Assembly: GCA_002238555.1 (NCBI GenBank)
Contig: MPMO01000002.1
Coordinates: forward strand, 62,001 to 126,000
Length of the DNA stretch: 64,000 nucleotides
Source of the DNA: Caldilineaceae bacterium bin34
GTDB lineage: Bacteria; Chloroflexota; Anaerolineae; Caldilineales; Caldilineaceae
Direction: 5' to 3'
In this document: positions 36,799 to 45,794 of the stretch, piece by piece
Numbering within the stretch: position 1 is the first letter of the stretch
Layout of the letters: each line of letters opens with the position of its first letter
The notes under the pieces: generated by a model
The model's database searches: none
Told to the model about the DNA's origin: nothing
The model's input: the letters and a program-made list of their open reading frames with translations, nothing else
Made by a program: the position numbers and the translations under genes

Positions 36799-37817
36799 TC
36801 CGGATTGCCGTCCGGGAGGGAGGTCCTGGCCTTGGGCATCTCGAGGCCGAACAGGGAAGCGGCATTGCCGCCGCGGATCGCGGCCATTTGATCCTCCGGC
36901 AGTTCAAGGCCTTCACGCATGTAGTCCTGGATGACCTCAATCGACACCCAGGGATGGTCGCTGCCGAACATGAGCCGCGCGGGTCCGGCGAACTCGAGGG
37001 CATAGCGCATGGCCTGGGCGGACGGGGTGACCAGGTCAAGCCAAACCCGTTCGTAGTAGCTGGCGGGCGGTTGCGAGATTTGGTCCCGGCCGCGGCGCTT
37101 GACCTCCGTCTGTTCCTGAACCCGGCCCATCAGATAGGGCAGTACCCCGCCCACGTGCGGATGCACCACCTGCAGCGCGGGGTGCCTTTCCATGACGCCG
37201 CCCAGGATCAGGCGCAGCATGGCAAAGGATGTATCCACCATGAACGCGGCCATCGGGATCATCGAATGGTCCTTGACGTGACCGCCCCAGGTGGGGACGG
37301 TCGGATGGAGGACCAACGGCACCTGCAGATCGGCCACCGCGGCATAGAACGGTTCAAGGCCGGGATCGTCCAGGTTCACCCCGTCCAGGTGCGAACACAG
37401 GAACACACCCCGCAAACCCAGGTGGTGCACGGCCCGGCGAAGTTCCGCCACGGACGCGTCCACGTCGGGCAGCGGCAGCGAGGCAATGGCCGCAAACCGG
37501 CCTCCGCTCGTCCCGACCAGGTCCGCCAGGTACTCGTTGCAGATCCGGGCTCCGGCGAGGCGTTGTTCGGGAGGCAGTCGCGAAGGGGACGGAATGTTCA
37601 CGCTCAGCACCGAGATGTCGATGCCGGCCGCGTCCATCGCCTCCAATTTGCGTTCCGGTGCGTAATCCTCGAGGTCCAGCATGAACACCTGGGTGTCGCC
37701 GTACCGCAACCGGTACCGGGAGGGACCGGCACGCTCGGTCGTTACGGACCCGGGCGCATCGACCAACAATTCGGCGTACGCCTGCGGAAACACGTGGCTT
37801 TGCACGTCAACGTTCAT
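36789..37817 (-). CDS. Amidohydrolase family 2 protein (ACMSD-like metal-dependent hydrolase)
   Basis: 342 residues. The TIM-barrel metal ligands are VDVQSHVFP at the start (His in place of HxH, with the first His missing), LVLHPT in the middle, and LMFGSDHPW near the end, together with NEYLADLVGTSGGRFAAIAS. The first metal motif reads V-Q-S-H rather than H-x-H. Members are decarboxylases or hydrolases of aromatic or sugar-acid intermediates; the substrate here is unknown. Start ATG 37817. It shares an operon with crcB. Confidence 0.88.
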   Translation of the reverse strand: MNVDVQSHVFPQAYAELLVDAPGSVTTERAGPSRYRLRYGDTQVFMLDLEDYAPERKLEAMDAAGIDISVLSVNIPSPSRLPPEQRLAGARICNEYLADLVGTSGGRFAAIASLPLPDVDASVAELRRAVHHLGLRGVFLCSHLDGVNLDDPGLEPFYAAVADLQVPLVLHPTVPTWGGHVKDHSMIPMAAFMVDTSFAMLRLILGGVMERHPALQVVHPHVGGVLPYLMGRVQEQTEVKRRGRDQISQPPASYYERVWLDLVTPSAQAMRYALEFAGPARLMFGSDHPWVSIEVIQDYMREGLELPEDQMAAIRGGNAASLFGLEMPKARTSLPDGNPECS

Positions 37818-37964
37818 CTTGGGATTCCTTGCAGTTGCCGGCAGTCGGCCCCGATTGCGCCGCCCATACAGGGACCGAGGCGGCCACAGGCCGGTCGCGT
37901 CGGTTTGGAAACGGTAGCGAAAATAGTTGGAAACAAGACCTGTTGAGGGATTGCACCACCCCCG

Positions 37965-38261
37965 CTAAAACAGCGCGACGAGTGGAAAGAAAATCATTGA
38001 CGACAGGACCGCACCGGCATACCCGCCGGCCAGCATCCACGGCATCGACAACCGTGCGGCGAAGCCCTGCACAAGTCGGGACACGCCCCAGGCCGCCACA
38101 AGCCCGAACAGGCCCGCGGCCAGGTGCAGGCGCCACAGGCGCATGTCGGCTGCCAGAGCCAGCATTGGAACCAGCCCGGCAAGCCGCAACACCAGCCAAA
38201 CCACCGGTGTCAACAGGACGGCGGCGAGGCCGGCAATAGCCGCCAAACCCAGGTTCAACAT
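37965..38261 (-). CDS. Small hydrophobic membrane protein, unknown
   Basis: 98 residues, nearly all hydrophobic, with three probable membrane spans (about 5-30, 45-65 and 75-97). It resembles no family that I recognise. Composition and codon pattern look coding rather than shadow, but there is no clear ribosome site before the ATG at 38261. It lies 105 bp beyond the Gfo/Idh/MocA gene on the same strand. Confidence 0.4.
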   Translation of the reverse strand: MLNLGLAAIAGLAAVLLTPVVWLVLRLAGLVPMLALAADMRLWRLHLAAGLFGLVAAWGVSRLVQGFAARLSMPWMLAGGYAGAVLSSMIFFPLVALF

Positions 38262-38366
38262 GCTGTCGACCGGTTCGAGGGCAGACGGCGCAGTCCAGTC
38301 CCCATGAAATCCCGTCCGGTATTCGTCCGTGGCCGGTCAGGCCGTGGGTCAAGGGCCATCGGATGT

Positions 38367-39593
38367 TCAGGGACGGGCCACCATGATGCCCATCATTGCC
38401 TCCGCGTCGTGGGGATCCACCCCGTGCTTGGCCTGCAGTTCGTCCCGCACCCGGCGTTCGGCTTCGATGTCCAGGTCCGCCAGGGGCAGCGGCAACTCCT
38501 CGCCGTTGCGCAGCATCGATTCCCGACACCCCACCTCCATCTCCATCGACATGACGGCATCCGCCGGGGTGAACTCGCAATGGTCCGAGCCGCGCACCTC
38601 GTTGGCGAAGTCCGTCACATGGGACGCGACCGAAGACAGGTAATAGGCCCTGGGATGGGAGACGGCCAGGAGATTGGGATTGCGGAACTCCACCAGGCCG
38701 CCGGGCAATTCGACCCGGTCGCAGATCCACTGGTCGTCCTCCACCACGTGCTCAATCGGGAACACATGATCGTGCCGTGCTCCGTTTCTGAGCGCATCGT
38801 CGGAACACCAGCGAACCTCGCCCGCGCCGTGCCAGTGCTCCGTGGCCGCCCGCACAATCGCACCGCGGGCACCCGCCAGCTCCGTGTAGCCGGGACGCGG
38901 ATAGCGGCCCAGCATGCCCTTGATGTTTCCGGCCAGGTCCGTCACCAGCCGGTTGCCGGGAAAGCGGAAGAAGTGGCAGCGGAAGCCTTCATCCTCGTGG
39001 TACCGATGCGGGGCTTCCCAATGCGGTTGCACCGGCATGCGATGGCTGACTGCCTGGGCCGTCTCGGGGTGGGCGCCGTAGAACGCCAGCCACCGGGAGT
39101 TGTTGTGGTACCCCGGATGGTCGTGCAGGCAAAGGATACGGCCGACAGGCCCGATAAACCCGGTTTGGTCAATCGCCTTGGCGATGCGATCGAAGTGGAA
39201 GCGAATAAAGTTCTCGCCCACCCGGAACTTCACTCCGTGCTCGTCCGCCTCCTGCACCATGTTGCGGGCCTGCCACAGCGTGCTGGCCATGCTGGTTTCG
39301 ACCAGATGGTGGACGCCGGCCCGGGACAGGGTCACGGAGATGGCGTGGTGCACATCGATCGGCGCCACCACCAGGGCCGCCTCCACCAAGTCGGCCCCAA
39401 TCAGTTCGTCCAGGGCATAGAACGCGTGTGCGTCGACCGCATCCGCGTAGCGGTCCGCATGCTCCTTGATCGGATCACAGACGGCCACCACGTTCACCCA
39501 GGGGCGCAGGCTTTGGAACAGGCCCTGATAGATGGTCGAGGAGCGGTTGCCCGCTCCAATCACGGCGATGTCAACAGGTCTGTCGGGTGCCAT
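38367..39593 (-). CDS. Gfo/Idh/MocA-family NAD(P)-dependent oxidoreductase
   Basis: About 408 residues. The N-terminal Rossmann motif DIAVIGAGNRSSTIYQGLF and the following VVAVCDP are clear. The usual EKP motif reads VETSMAST, so the catalytic Lys position is altered. The C-terminal substrate domain is present in full length. The ATG at 39593 has GGGAGG eight bases upstream. As the last gene of the transport operon it probably oxidises the imported sugar or sugar acid, but the changed EKP motif makes activity uncertain. Confidence 0.82.
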   Translation of the reverse strand: MAPDRPVDIAVIGAGNRSSTIYQGLFQSLRPWVNVVAVCDPIKEHADRYADAVDAHAFYALDELIGADLVEAALVVAPIDVHHAISVTLSRAGVHHLVETSMASTLWQARNMVQEADEHGVKFRVGENFIRFHFDRIAKAIDQTGFIGPVGRILCLHDHPGYHNNSRWLAFYGAHPETAQAVSHRMPVQPHWEAPHRYHEDEGFRCHFFRFPGNRLVTDLAGNIKGMLGRYPRPGYTELAGARGAIVRAATEHWHGAGEVRWCSDDALRNGARHDHVFPIEHVVEDDQWICDRVELPGGLVEFRNPNLLAVSHPRAYYLSSVASHVTDFANEVRGSDHCEFTPADAVMSMEMEVGCRESMLRNGEELPLPLADLDIEAERRVRDELQAKHGVDPHDAEAMMGIMVARP

Positions 39594-39680
39594 CACGGCA
39601 AGCCTCCCTGGCCGGCGTGGATTGGGCTGGGTCCGCTGTTCAGGCAACCGCCGGACCGGGTTGCCGGATGGGACGGGTGA

Positions 39681-40769
39681 TCAGGCCGGCAGGGCCACCT
39701 CGTACACCTGTGCATGGCCCGACGCATCGCTGGTGTAAATCACGTGCCGCCCATCCGGCGAGAAGGACGGATGGGGATGGGTGTGCTGCGGTGCGTACAC
39801 GGCAATGGGACCGTCCTCGTAGGGAAACGGACCGTTCCAGTGGTCGCCCAGGCTGCTGGCCTGCGGCCGGCACAGGAGGCAGGGCTCGCCCGTGCCGTCG
39901 AGCGGATTGAACACTTGGATGCCGATATCCGGGAAATTGGTGTCGGCGACCATGCGCCGTCCATCGGGCGACGCGATCGCGTGCCAGGCATTGAAGGAGG
40001 TGACGGATCGCACTGCGCCCGTGTCCACGTGCACGGCCTGCATGCCCTTGGGCCAGTCCACAAACCCCACCTCCCGCGTGCCCGGGATCCAGGCCTCGTG
40101 GGTGATCCACTGGCCCGGCGAACGTTCGTACAGACGGCGATTGTCGGTTCCGTCGCGCCGAATCAGCCACACGCGATCCTTGAGCGGTCCCGCATAGAAG
40201 AGCAGGTCCGGATCATCGGGGCAGAACTGCATGTGGGACACGTCGTCCCGCCGCAGGATTACCTCGTGGGTTCCGGCTTCAACATCGACAACCGCGATGC
40301 AGGCATCGTCCCCGTCCTTGAAACGCACGGCCCAATAGCGGTCGCAGCGGCTGAGGGCGGTCGTGCCCATGGCGGCTGCCACCATGCCCTCATCCCGCAT
40401 CAACAGGCCAGCGAAGTCGATCAGCTGCTCCTCGGCAAACGTCTCCGTGTGGACGCGCCAGCCGCCGCTGCCGGTGGTGAAATAAATCCAGTTCCCGTCG
40501 TGGGACGGATGGATGGAAAAATCGGCCACGTCGTTGCGGTCCGTGAGCTGCACCAGATCGCCGGCGGCGCGATCCTCCACAAATATCTGCGGCGCACCCC
40601 CGCGTTCCGAGGTGAACAGGGTCCAGCGCATGGCATCGTCATAGGCAGGCACCAGGAAGAACGGCTGGTGGTGGATCGACGGATGCGACGTGATCTGCCT
40701 AATTTCCACCTGCGTGGCCTCGTCCCGGAATGTTCGGGACTCGGCAGGCAGCCGGCCGCCCTTGGTCAT
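39681..40769 (-). CDS. Oligogalacturonate lyase-like (PL22-type) beta-propeller protein
   Basis: 362 residues of propeller repeats: MRWTLFTSERGGAPQIFVED, FSIHPSHDGNWIYFTTGSGG, HMQFCPDDPDLLFYAGP, HEAWIPGTREVGFVDW and a late HPHPSFSPDGRHVIYTSDAS. This order matches the oligogalacturonate lyase family, which cleaves short pectin fragments in the cytoplasm; His and Gln residues of the metal site are present but I cannot place each one. The ATG at 40769 has GGGAG upstream. Its place between DapA-like and Gfo/Idh/MocA genes fits uronate breakdown. Confidence 0.78.
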   Translation of the reverse strand: MTKGGRLPAESRTFRDEATQVEIRQITSHPSIHHQPFFLVPAYDDAMRWTLFTSERGGAPQIFVEDRAAGDLVQLTDRNDVADFSIHPSHDGNWIYFTTGSGGWRVHTETFAEEQLIDFAGLLMRDEGMVAAAMGTTALSRCDRYWAVRFKDGDDACIAVVDVEAGTHEVILRRDDVSHMQFCPDDPDLLFYAGPLKDRVWLIRRDGTDNRRLYERSPGQWITHEAWIPGTREVGFVDWPKGMQAVHVDTGAVRSVTSFNAWHAIASPDGRRMVADTNFPDIGIQVFNPLDGTGEPCLLCRPQASSLGDHWNGPFPYEDGPIAVYAPQHTHPHPSFSPDGRHVIYTSDASGHAQVYEVALPA

Positions 40770-40791
40770 AATGCTCCCTTCCCCGACCCGA

Positions 40792-41778
40792 TTAGCCTAC
40801 GGCCAGCACCGAAGCCTCAACTTCCTGGAGCAGCCCGCGGGCACCGTACCACGCGTCGAAGCCGGACTCCGCCAGGTCGTCCCGGATGCGCTGGATGTCG
40901 GCCTCGTCCAGCGGCCGCAGCGGAGGCCTGACCGTGGTCGAGGGAAAGCGGCCCTGCAGGTGCATCGCCATCTTCATGCGCTGATGAGCGTCCGAAGAGG
41001 GTTCGCCGAACCGGTAGACCGCCTTGTTCAGCCGGTACACCACCTCCTGGGTGGCATAGGCGCGTTCGTAGTCGCCGGACAGGGCCGCGTGGACCAGATC
41101 GACGATGAGTTCCGGAACGAAACCGGCAAACCCCACCAGCGCGCCGTCCGCGCCCGCCAGGAGCGATGCCAACAGGTATTCATCGTGGCAGGACAGCAGC
41201 GGCACGTCCGGGGCGTGCTCCTTGAGCACCCGATGCTCGTGTCCCAGGCGCGCCATGTCGCGGGTCCCCATCTTGATGGCCACGACCTCGTCGATATCGG
41301 TCAGCGCCAGCATTTCCTCAAGGGTGTAGGTGGCCTTGGTCCATTGGGGGTATTGATGGACGATGATGGGCACACCGGTCGCCACAGCCACATCCTCGAA
41401 GTAGCCCACGGCGGTGGTCGACGTGCGCCCGAAGCGCAGCCAATGGTGCGCCGGCATCAAGAGAATGGCATCGGCCCCCGCTTCCCTGGCCGCCTCCGTA
41501 TGGTCAATGGCCTCGAAGCTGCCTTCACAGCAAATGCCCGAGATCACCTTGCAGTCGCCGGCGACCTCCTTCATGAGCCGCACAACCTCCGCCCGTTCCT
41601 CCGGCCTCAGCCCCATGACCTCGCCGGTGTGTCCGTTGCAGACCAGTCCCTTCAGGTTGGGCACCGAAGCCAGGTAGCGGGTATAGGCCTGCAAGGCCTC
41701 GGCATCGATGTCGTAGAAGTGCGGTTCGAAGGGACAGAGTGTGGCGGCGAAGACGCCGCTCCAGGGGTGTTCAAACAC
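40792..41778 (-). CDS. Dihydrodipicolinate synthase/N-acetylneuraminate lyase family aldolase
   Basis: 328 residues from a GTG at 41778 that has AGGAG seven bases upstream; longer starts lack one. The Schiff-base Lys lies in DEVVAIKMGTRD and the partner Tyr in VHQYPQW. The phosphate/carboxylate-binding region reads CNGHTGEVMGLRPEERAEVV, as in sugar-acid dehydratases or aldolases of this family. Neighbouring genes point to keto-deoxy sugar acid metabolism rather than lysine synthesis. 22 bp separate it from the propeller gene. Confidence 0.9.
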   Translation of the reverse strand: MFEHPWSGVFAATLCPFEPHFYDIDAEALQAYTRYLASVPNLKGLVCNGHTGEVMGLRPEERAEVVRLMKEVAGDCKVISGICCEGSFEAIDHTEAAREAGADAILLMPAHHWLRFGRTSTTAVGYFEDVAVATGVPIIVHQYPQWTKATYTLEEMLALTDIDEVVAIKMGTRDMARLGHEHRVLKEHAPDVPLLSCHDEYLLASLLAGADGALVGFAGFVPELIVDLVHAALSGDYERAYATQEVVYRLNKAVYRFGEPSSDAHQRMKMAMHLQGRFPSTTVRPPLRPLDEADIQRIRDDLAESGFDAWYGARGLLQEVEASVLAVG

Positions 41779-41826
41779 GGAATTGCTCCTTGGTCTTGGG
41801 TCGGATGGCGGCCGACCCGGCACGGG

Positions 41827-42807
41827 TCACTTCTTGATTACCTGCCGCGGGTTGAGGGCATCGTTGAGCCCATCACCGAGGAAGGTGAACGCGAATACGA
41901 TAACCCCAATCGTGGCTGCCGGAATGATCATCAGGTGGGGGAAGGAAATCCAGAGGCTGAAGCTGTCGCTCAGCATGGAGCCCCAGCTGGCGTTGGGCGG
42001 CTGCACACCGATGCCCAGGAAGCTCAAGCCGGATTCCAGCGTGATGGCCCCGCCCACGCCGGCGGTCACGATCACGATGATGGGACCGATGGCGTTGGGA
42101 ATGATGTAGTGGGTCAGGATGCGGCGTTCGTCGACGCCAATGGCCCGCGCCGCCTCGACATAGAGGGTCTCGCGCACCGACAGCACCTGGCCGCGCAGCA
42201 GCCTGGCGAACCCGGGCCAGCTGATGAAGGCCAGCGCCCCGAACACCAGCACGAAGTCCAGCCACAGGGTGTCGAGGTAGAAGGGATTCTTGGTCTGTAT
42301 GTACATGTCGTCAAACCAGGCCGCAATCGGCCGCTTCAGCGCCGTGTTCATGAGCATGGCCAGCAGCAGGCCCGGCACGGACATGGTCACGTCCGTCAGC
42401 CACATCAGGAATTCGTCCGCCAAACCCCGTACGTAACCGGCGATTCCGCCCAGTACGATGCCGATGAGAAGGGAGATGGCGGTGGTGAAAAAGCCCACGA
42501 ACGCAGCCGTGCGCGCTCCGTGCAGCAGACGCGACAGAATATCCCGGCCCAGGGCATCCGTCCCCAGCCAATGCTGGGCAGTCGGCTTGGCCAGGGCGTT
42601 GTCGATTTCCTGCTCCAGAAAGTCGTAGGGGGTTATGTAGGGTCCCACCAACCCCGCCAGGATGAACAGGACCACCACGATCAGGCCCAGGGTCGCCAGG
42701 CGGTTCAGGAACAGCCGGTGCAGGGCCTCCTTCCAGAGGTTCCGCCGCGCCACCTCCTCGGGCCGGGACAGGGACGTCAGGCGTTCGCTGGGGGCCGTGG
42801 CAGCCAT
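41827..42807 (-). CDS. ABC-transporter permease, DppC/OppC type
   Basis: 326 residues with the DppC N-terminal extension, about six membrane spans and the EAA loop EAARAIGVDERRILTHYIIP that contacts the ATPase. The long loop with a non-hydrophobic insert (about residues 165-190, FDDMYIQTKNPFYLDTLW) is a feature of the OppC group. It pairs with the DppB-like gene 12 bp upstream. Confidence 0.93.
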   Translation of the reverse strand: MAATAPSERLTSLSRPEEVARRNLWKEALHRLFLNRLATLGLIVVVLFILAGLVGPYITPYDFLEQEIDNALAKPTAQHWLGTDALGRDILSRLLHGARTAAFVGFFTTAISLLIGIVLGGIAGYVRGLADEFLMWLTDVTMSVPGLLLAMLMNTALKRPIAAWFDDMYIQTKNPFYLDTLWLDFVLVFGALAFISWPGFARLLRGQVLSVRETLYVEAARAIGVDERRILTHYIIPNAIGPIIVIVTAGVGGAITLESGLSFLGIGVQPPNASWGSMLSDSFSLWISFPHLMIIPAATIGVIVFAFTFLGDGLNDALNPRQVIKK

Positions 42808-42819
42808 GGGTCCGGTCGC

Positions 42820-43764
42820 CTAGCGGGTGATGCGCGGATCCAGCAGGGGGTAGGCCAGGTCCACCAGCATGTTGCCCACCATCACGATCAGGGCGCCGAT
42901 GAACACGGTGGCCATGATCACCGGGTAGTCGACGGTGCGCAGGGCCGTGATGGCGATGTGGCCAAAGCCGGGGATGTTGAAGATGAGTTCGATGAACAGG
43001 GCGCCGTTGACCAGGCCGATCATGATCAGGCCCACGGAGGTCAGGACCGGGATGAGGACGGGCCGCAGCATATGCCGAAAGATCACCAGGCGGCTGGTCA
43101 GGCCCTTGGCCCGTGCCGTGCGGATGTAGTCCTGGGACAGGGTATCCAGCATCGCGGCGCGGGTCTGCCGAATGACGGTCGGCATGGCACCGAAACTCAG
43201 CACGATTATGGGCAGGACCACCTGGCCATGGAACAGGCCCTTCCAGCCGTAGGGTACGTCCATGATACCGACGACCACGACCAGGAACCAGAGCAGGAGC
43301 GGGGTTATGACAAAGATGGGCACCGCGTTGATGAACACGATGAACCCGACGATGAACTGATCCACCACGCTGTTGTGGCGCAGGGCCGCCCACACCCCCA
43401 GCGGAATGCCCACGATCACCATGAACAGGACGGCGGCAACACCAATTTGCATCGAAATGGGCAGGCGGACCTGCACCATGCGGTTGACCGGTCGCTTTTC
43501 CCGGATGGAAAAGCCCAGATCGCCGACGGCCAGTTTGGCGAGGTAGCGCCGGAACTGCTCCGGAAAGGGCTGGTCGATGCCGTACTTCTTGCGCAACGCC
43601 TCCAGCACGTCCTCCTCGAGCACGAGGCTGCCCTGCTCCTGATCGAGGAACATGCGCTTGATGGGATCCCCCGCGCCATAGAACATCATGGCGTAGGAGA
43701 CAAAGAGGATGAGCAGCAGGCCGCTGCCCCAGCGCACCACGCGCGTGAGCAGATATACGGTCAT
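42820..43764 (-). CDS. ABC-transporter permease, DppB/OppB type
   Basis: 314 residues with an N-terminal helix, the periplasmic domain, and five further spans. The EAA loop YIRTARAKGLTSRLVIFRHM is conserved. Together with the downstream DppC-like protein it forms the import pore. No ATPase gene (DppD/DppF) is present in the window, so the pair must rely on ATPases encoded elsewhere. Confidence 0.93.
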   Translation of the reverse strand: MTVYLLTRVVRWGSGLLLILFVSYAMMFYGAGDPIKRMFLDQEQGSLVLEEDVLEALRKKYGIDQPFPEQFRRYLAKLAVGDLGFSIREKRPVNRMVQVRLPISMQIGVAAVLFMVIVGIPLGVWAALRHNSVVDQFIVGFIVFINAVPIFVITPLLLWFLVVVVGIMDVPYGWKGLFHGQVVLPIIVLSFGAMPTVIRQTRAAMLDTLSQDYIRTARAKGLTSRLVIFRHMLRPVLIPVLTSVGLIMIGLVNGALFIELIFNIPGFGHIAITALRTVDYPVIMATVFIGALIVMVGNMLVDLAYPLLDPRITR

Positions 43765-43816
43765 GCGATGCGGCCCAGAATCAAATCAATACCGAGCAAT
43801 CCACACAATTCGCTGG

Positions 43817-43855
43817 GCCAATCCCGGACACGGTTGAACCGTGTCCGGGATTGGC
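43817..43855. promoter_or_regulatory. 17-bp perfect stem-loop between solute-binding and permease genes
   Basis: GCCAATCCCGGACACGG and its complement are joined by the loop TTGAA. In binding-protein-dependent systems a stem-loop here usually protects the upstream binding-protein mRNA, so the binding protein is made in excess over the permeases. No T run follows on the minus transcript, so full termination is unlikely. Confidence 0.7.
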
Positions 43856-43870
43856 GACAAGTGGGGAAGT

Positions 43871-45541
43871 CTACTGCTCCCGCATGTAGATGCGCCAGGG
43901 GGCGATCAGGCCCACATCGGGACCGCGCTCGAAGTTGGCCACTTCCTCACCCACGTTGCCGTAGCCTTCGGGAATGCCGAAGAACATGCCGACATGGTCC
44001 GCCATGAAGAGTTCCTGGGCGGCGCGGGTGTTCTCGCACCGGCCCGGATCGTCGGGCGACAGGGCCTGGGCGGCCTCAATCAGGGCGTCCACCTCAGGGT
44101 TGTTGTAACCCTTGAGCATCGAACCGCGGGCGATGGGACCCCCGCTGTGCATGCCCACCCAGGCGTAGGTCGCGCCGTCGGGGAAGCGGATGACCACGTC
44201 GTCGCGGGACAGGTTGACCAGTTCGGCATCCTCGCCGAACTCGTCCGGACGCGTCTTGAACTCAATGTTCGTGATGCCCAGGTTCTGGCGCCACATTTCC
44301 ATGACGGCCTCCAGGGCCCGGTTCAGGGTCGGCGCGGAGGCCCGGGGGGTGACCCGCAGCTTGGGCAGGTTCTCGGCGCTGCCGTAGCTGGACTCCGCCA
44401 AGGCCGCCCTGGCCGCCTCGGGATCGTAGTCGTCGCTCCAGTTGTTGTCGGGATCCCAGCAGCTCACGTTGGGGTCGAGGAGCTGGGTCGGCAGAACCGC
44501 GTTGCCTTCGGGGAAGGCGGCCTTGTGGACCGCGGCCATGTCGACCGCCAGGAACAGGGCTTCCCGGACCTTGGGATCGCTGGTCGGCTCAACCTGATCC
44601 GTGATCCAGAAGGAATTGAAGCCAATGGACTTTGTCGTCCGGAAGTAGTCGGGATGGGCGGCCCGCAGTGCCGGCGGCAGTCCGGTCATGACGGAATTGA
44701 CCTGGTCGTTCTGCACCATCGTGGCCGCGGTGTTCTGGTCCGTTACGAACATGAACTCGATGCGGTCCAGGTACGGCCCTTCGTCCATCCACCAGTTGGG
44801 GTTGGGCTCCATCGTGGCCACGCCCAGATCCGGGTCGTACTCGGTGAGCATGTAGGGACCGCTGACGGCGGGTTCGTTCTCGGGCAGCCAGAAGGTGCTC
44901 AGGTTCTCGTCCGTCACGTCGTCGATCTTGATCGGATTCGTGTGCGTGGTGGCAATACGCCAGTGGAAAATGGAATCGGCCACCTCAAGGGTTGCCTGCA
45001 CGGTGCTGTCGTCGAGCGCCGCCAGACCTGAGATGGTGTCAGCCTCGTCGGCGCGGGCTGCGGCGAAGCCTTGCACATTGCCGATGTACTGCGGAATGCG
45101 GCCATGCTCCGTGAGGGGATCGGCCATGCGGTTCCAGGTTCCAATTACCTGCTGGGCCGTAATGGGAGTGCCGTCGGACCATTGGGCCCGGGGGTCTACG
45201 GTGAAGGTCCAGACCGTGTCGCCTTCACTGGCCACCGCGCTGTTGAACACGCCGTAGCTCAGGTTGCCGTCCACATCGAAGAAGAGCGGGGGCACGTACA
45301 GGAGGGGCATCCAACTCTGGTGGTCGCCACCGCCAGACATCGGATAGAAGGTAAAGCTATTCGCCCCGGTCGACCCGGTGGCGATGCGCAGCACCTGTTC
45401 GTCGGCGGCATCATCCGGAAGCATCGATGCTTCCTCCGCCATCATGTCGTCGTCCATGTCGGCCGGCGCGGCGGCAGGGGCACACGCCGCCAGCACGACC
45501 ATCAGGATGGCCAACAGGCCAAGGATCTTCAACAACCTCAT
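43871..45541 (-). CDS. ABC-transporter solute-binding lipoprotein, family 5
   Basis: About 556 residues. The lipoprotein signal has the lipobox LAAC followed by an Ala/Pro/Asp/Met linker typical of Chloroflexota binding proteins. Family 5 features: a TFTVDPRAQWSDGTPITAQQ-like stretch and PKVREALFLAVDMAAVHKAA (cut). The ATG at 45541 has AGGAG eight bases upstream; the in-frame GTG at 45550 is too close to it. It is the first gene of a six-gene operon: binding protein, two permeases, DapA-like, PL22-like, Gfo/Idh/MocA. The ligand is probably an oligosaccharide or sugar acid rather than a peptide, judging from these neighbours. Confidence 0.9.
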   Translation of the reverse strand: MRLLKILGLLAILMVVLAACAPAAAPADMDDDMMAEEASMLPDDAADEQVLRIATGSTGANSFTFYPMSGGGDHQSWMPLLYVPPLFFDVDGNLSYGVFNSAVASEGDTVWTFTVDPRAQWSDGTPITAQQVIGTWNRMADPLTEHGRIPQYIGNVQGFAAARADEADTISGLAALDDSTVQATLEVADSIFHWRIATTHTNPIKIDDVTDENLSTFWLPENEPAVSGPYMLTEYDPDLGVATMEPNPNWWMDEGPYLDRIEFMFVTDQNTAATMVQNDQVNSVMTGLPPALRAAHPDYFRTTKSIGFNSFWITDQVEPTSDPKVREALFLAVDMAAVHKAAFPEGNAVLPTQLLDPNVSCWDPDNNWSDDYDPEAARAALAESSYGSAENLPKLRVTPRASAPTLNRALEAVMEMWRQNLGITNIEFKTRPDEFGEDAELVNLSRDDVVIRFPDGATYAWVGMHSGGPIARGSMLKGYNNPEVDALIEAAQALSPDDPGRCENTRAAQELFMADHVGMFFGIPEGYGNVGEEVANFERGPDVGLIAPWRIYMREQ

Positions 45542-45794
45542 AGGTGTCACTCCTGTGAATATGCAGTTGGGTACCGATTGGTGGATTCAGCGTAGCACAA
45601 GCGCGAAATCAAAATCCAAACGGACTTGACGCTGCGGGATTGGCACTCGGCGGCGCGGGCCGGCCGGTACAGTTGGACGCGGCATTTCGGCGCGGGACTG
45701 GACCGCGTGCGACCGCCACAGGTCACCGGGTTGATGCTGGTCGCAACTTCCCCGACCGAGCCCAACACCCGACGAAATCCCCGAGGAGAGAATT
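45542..45794. promoter_or_regulatory. Divergent promoter region between the transport operon and the GH32/43-like gene
   Basis: This 253-bp gap separates two genes read in opposite directions and so must hold both promoters. I see no clear -10/-35 pair or operator. No coding sequence of its own is evident. Confidence 0.4.

Noticed and set aside
36799-37964. Fluoride riboswitch ahead of crcB
   Set aside because: crcB overlaps the amidohydrolase gene, and the region ahead of that gene shows no pattern I can match to the riboswitch.
40690-44007. 1,105-codon plus-strand open frame, the longest in the window
   Set aside because: Antisense to the aldolase and permease genes; Gln/His/Asp-rich and repeat-like, typical of a shadow frame.
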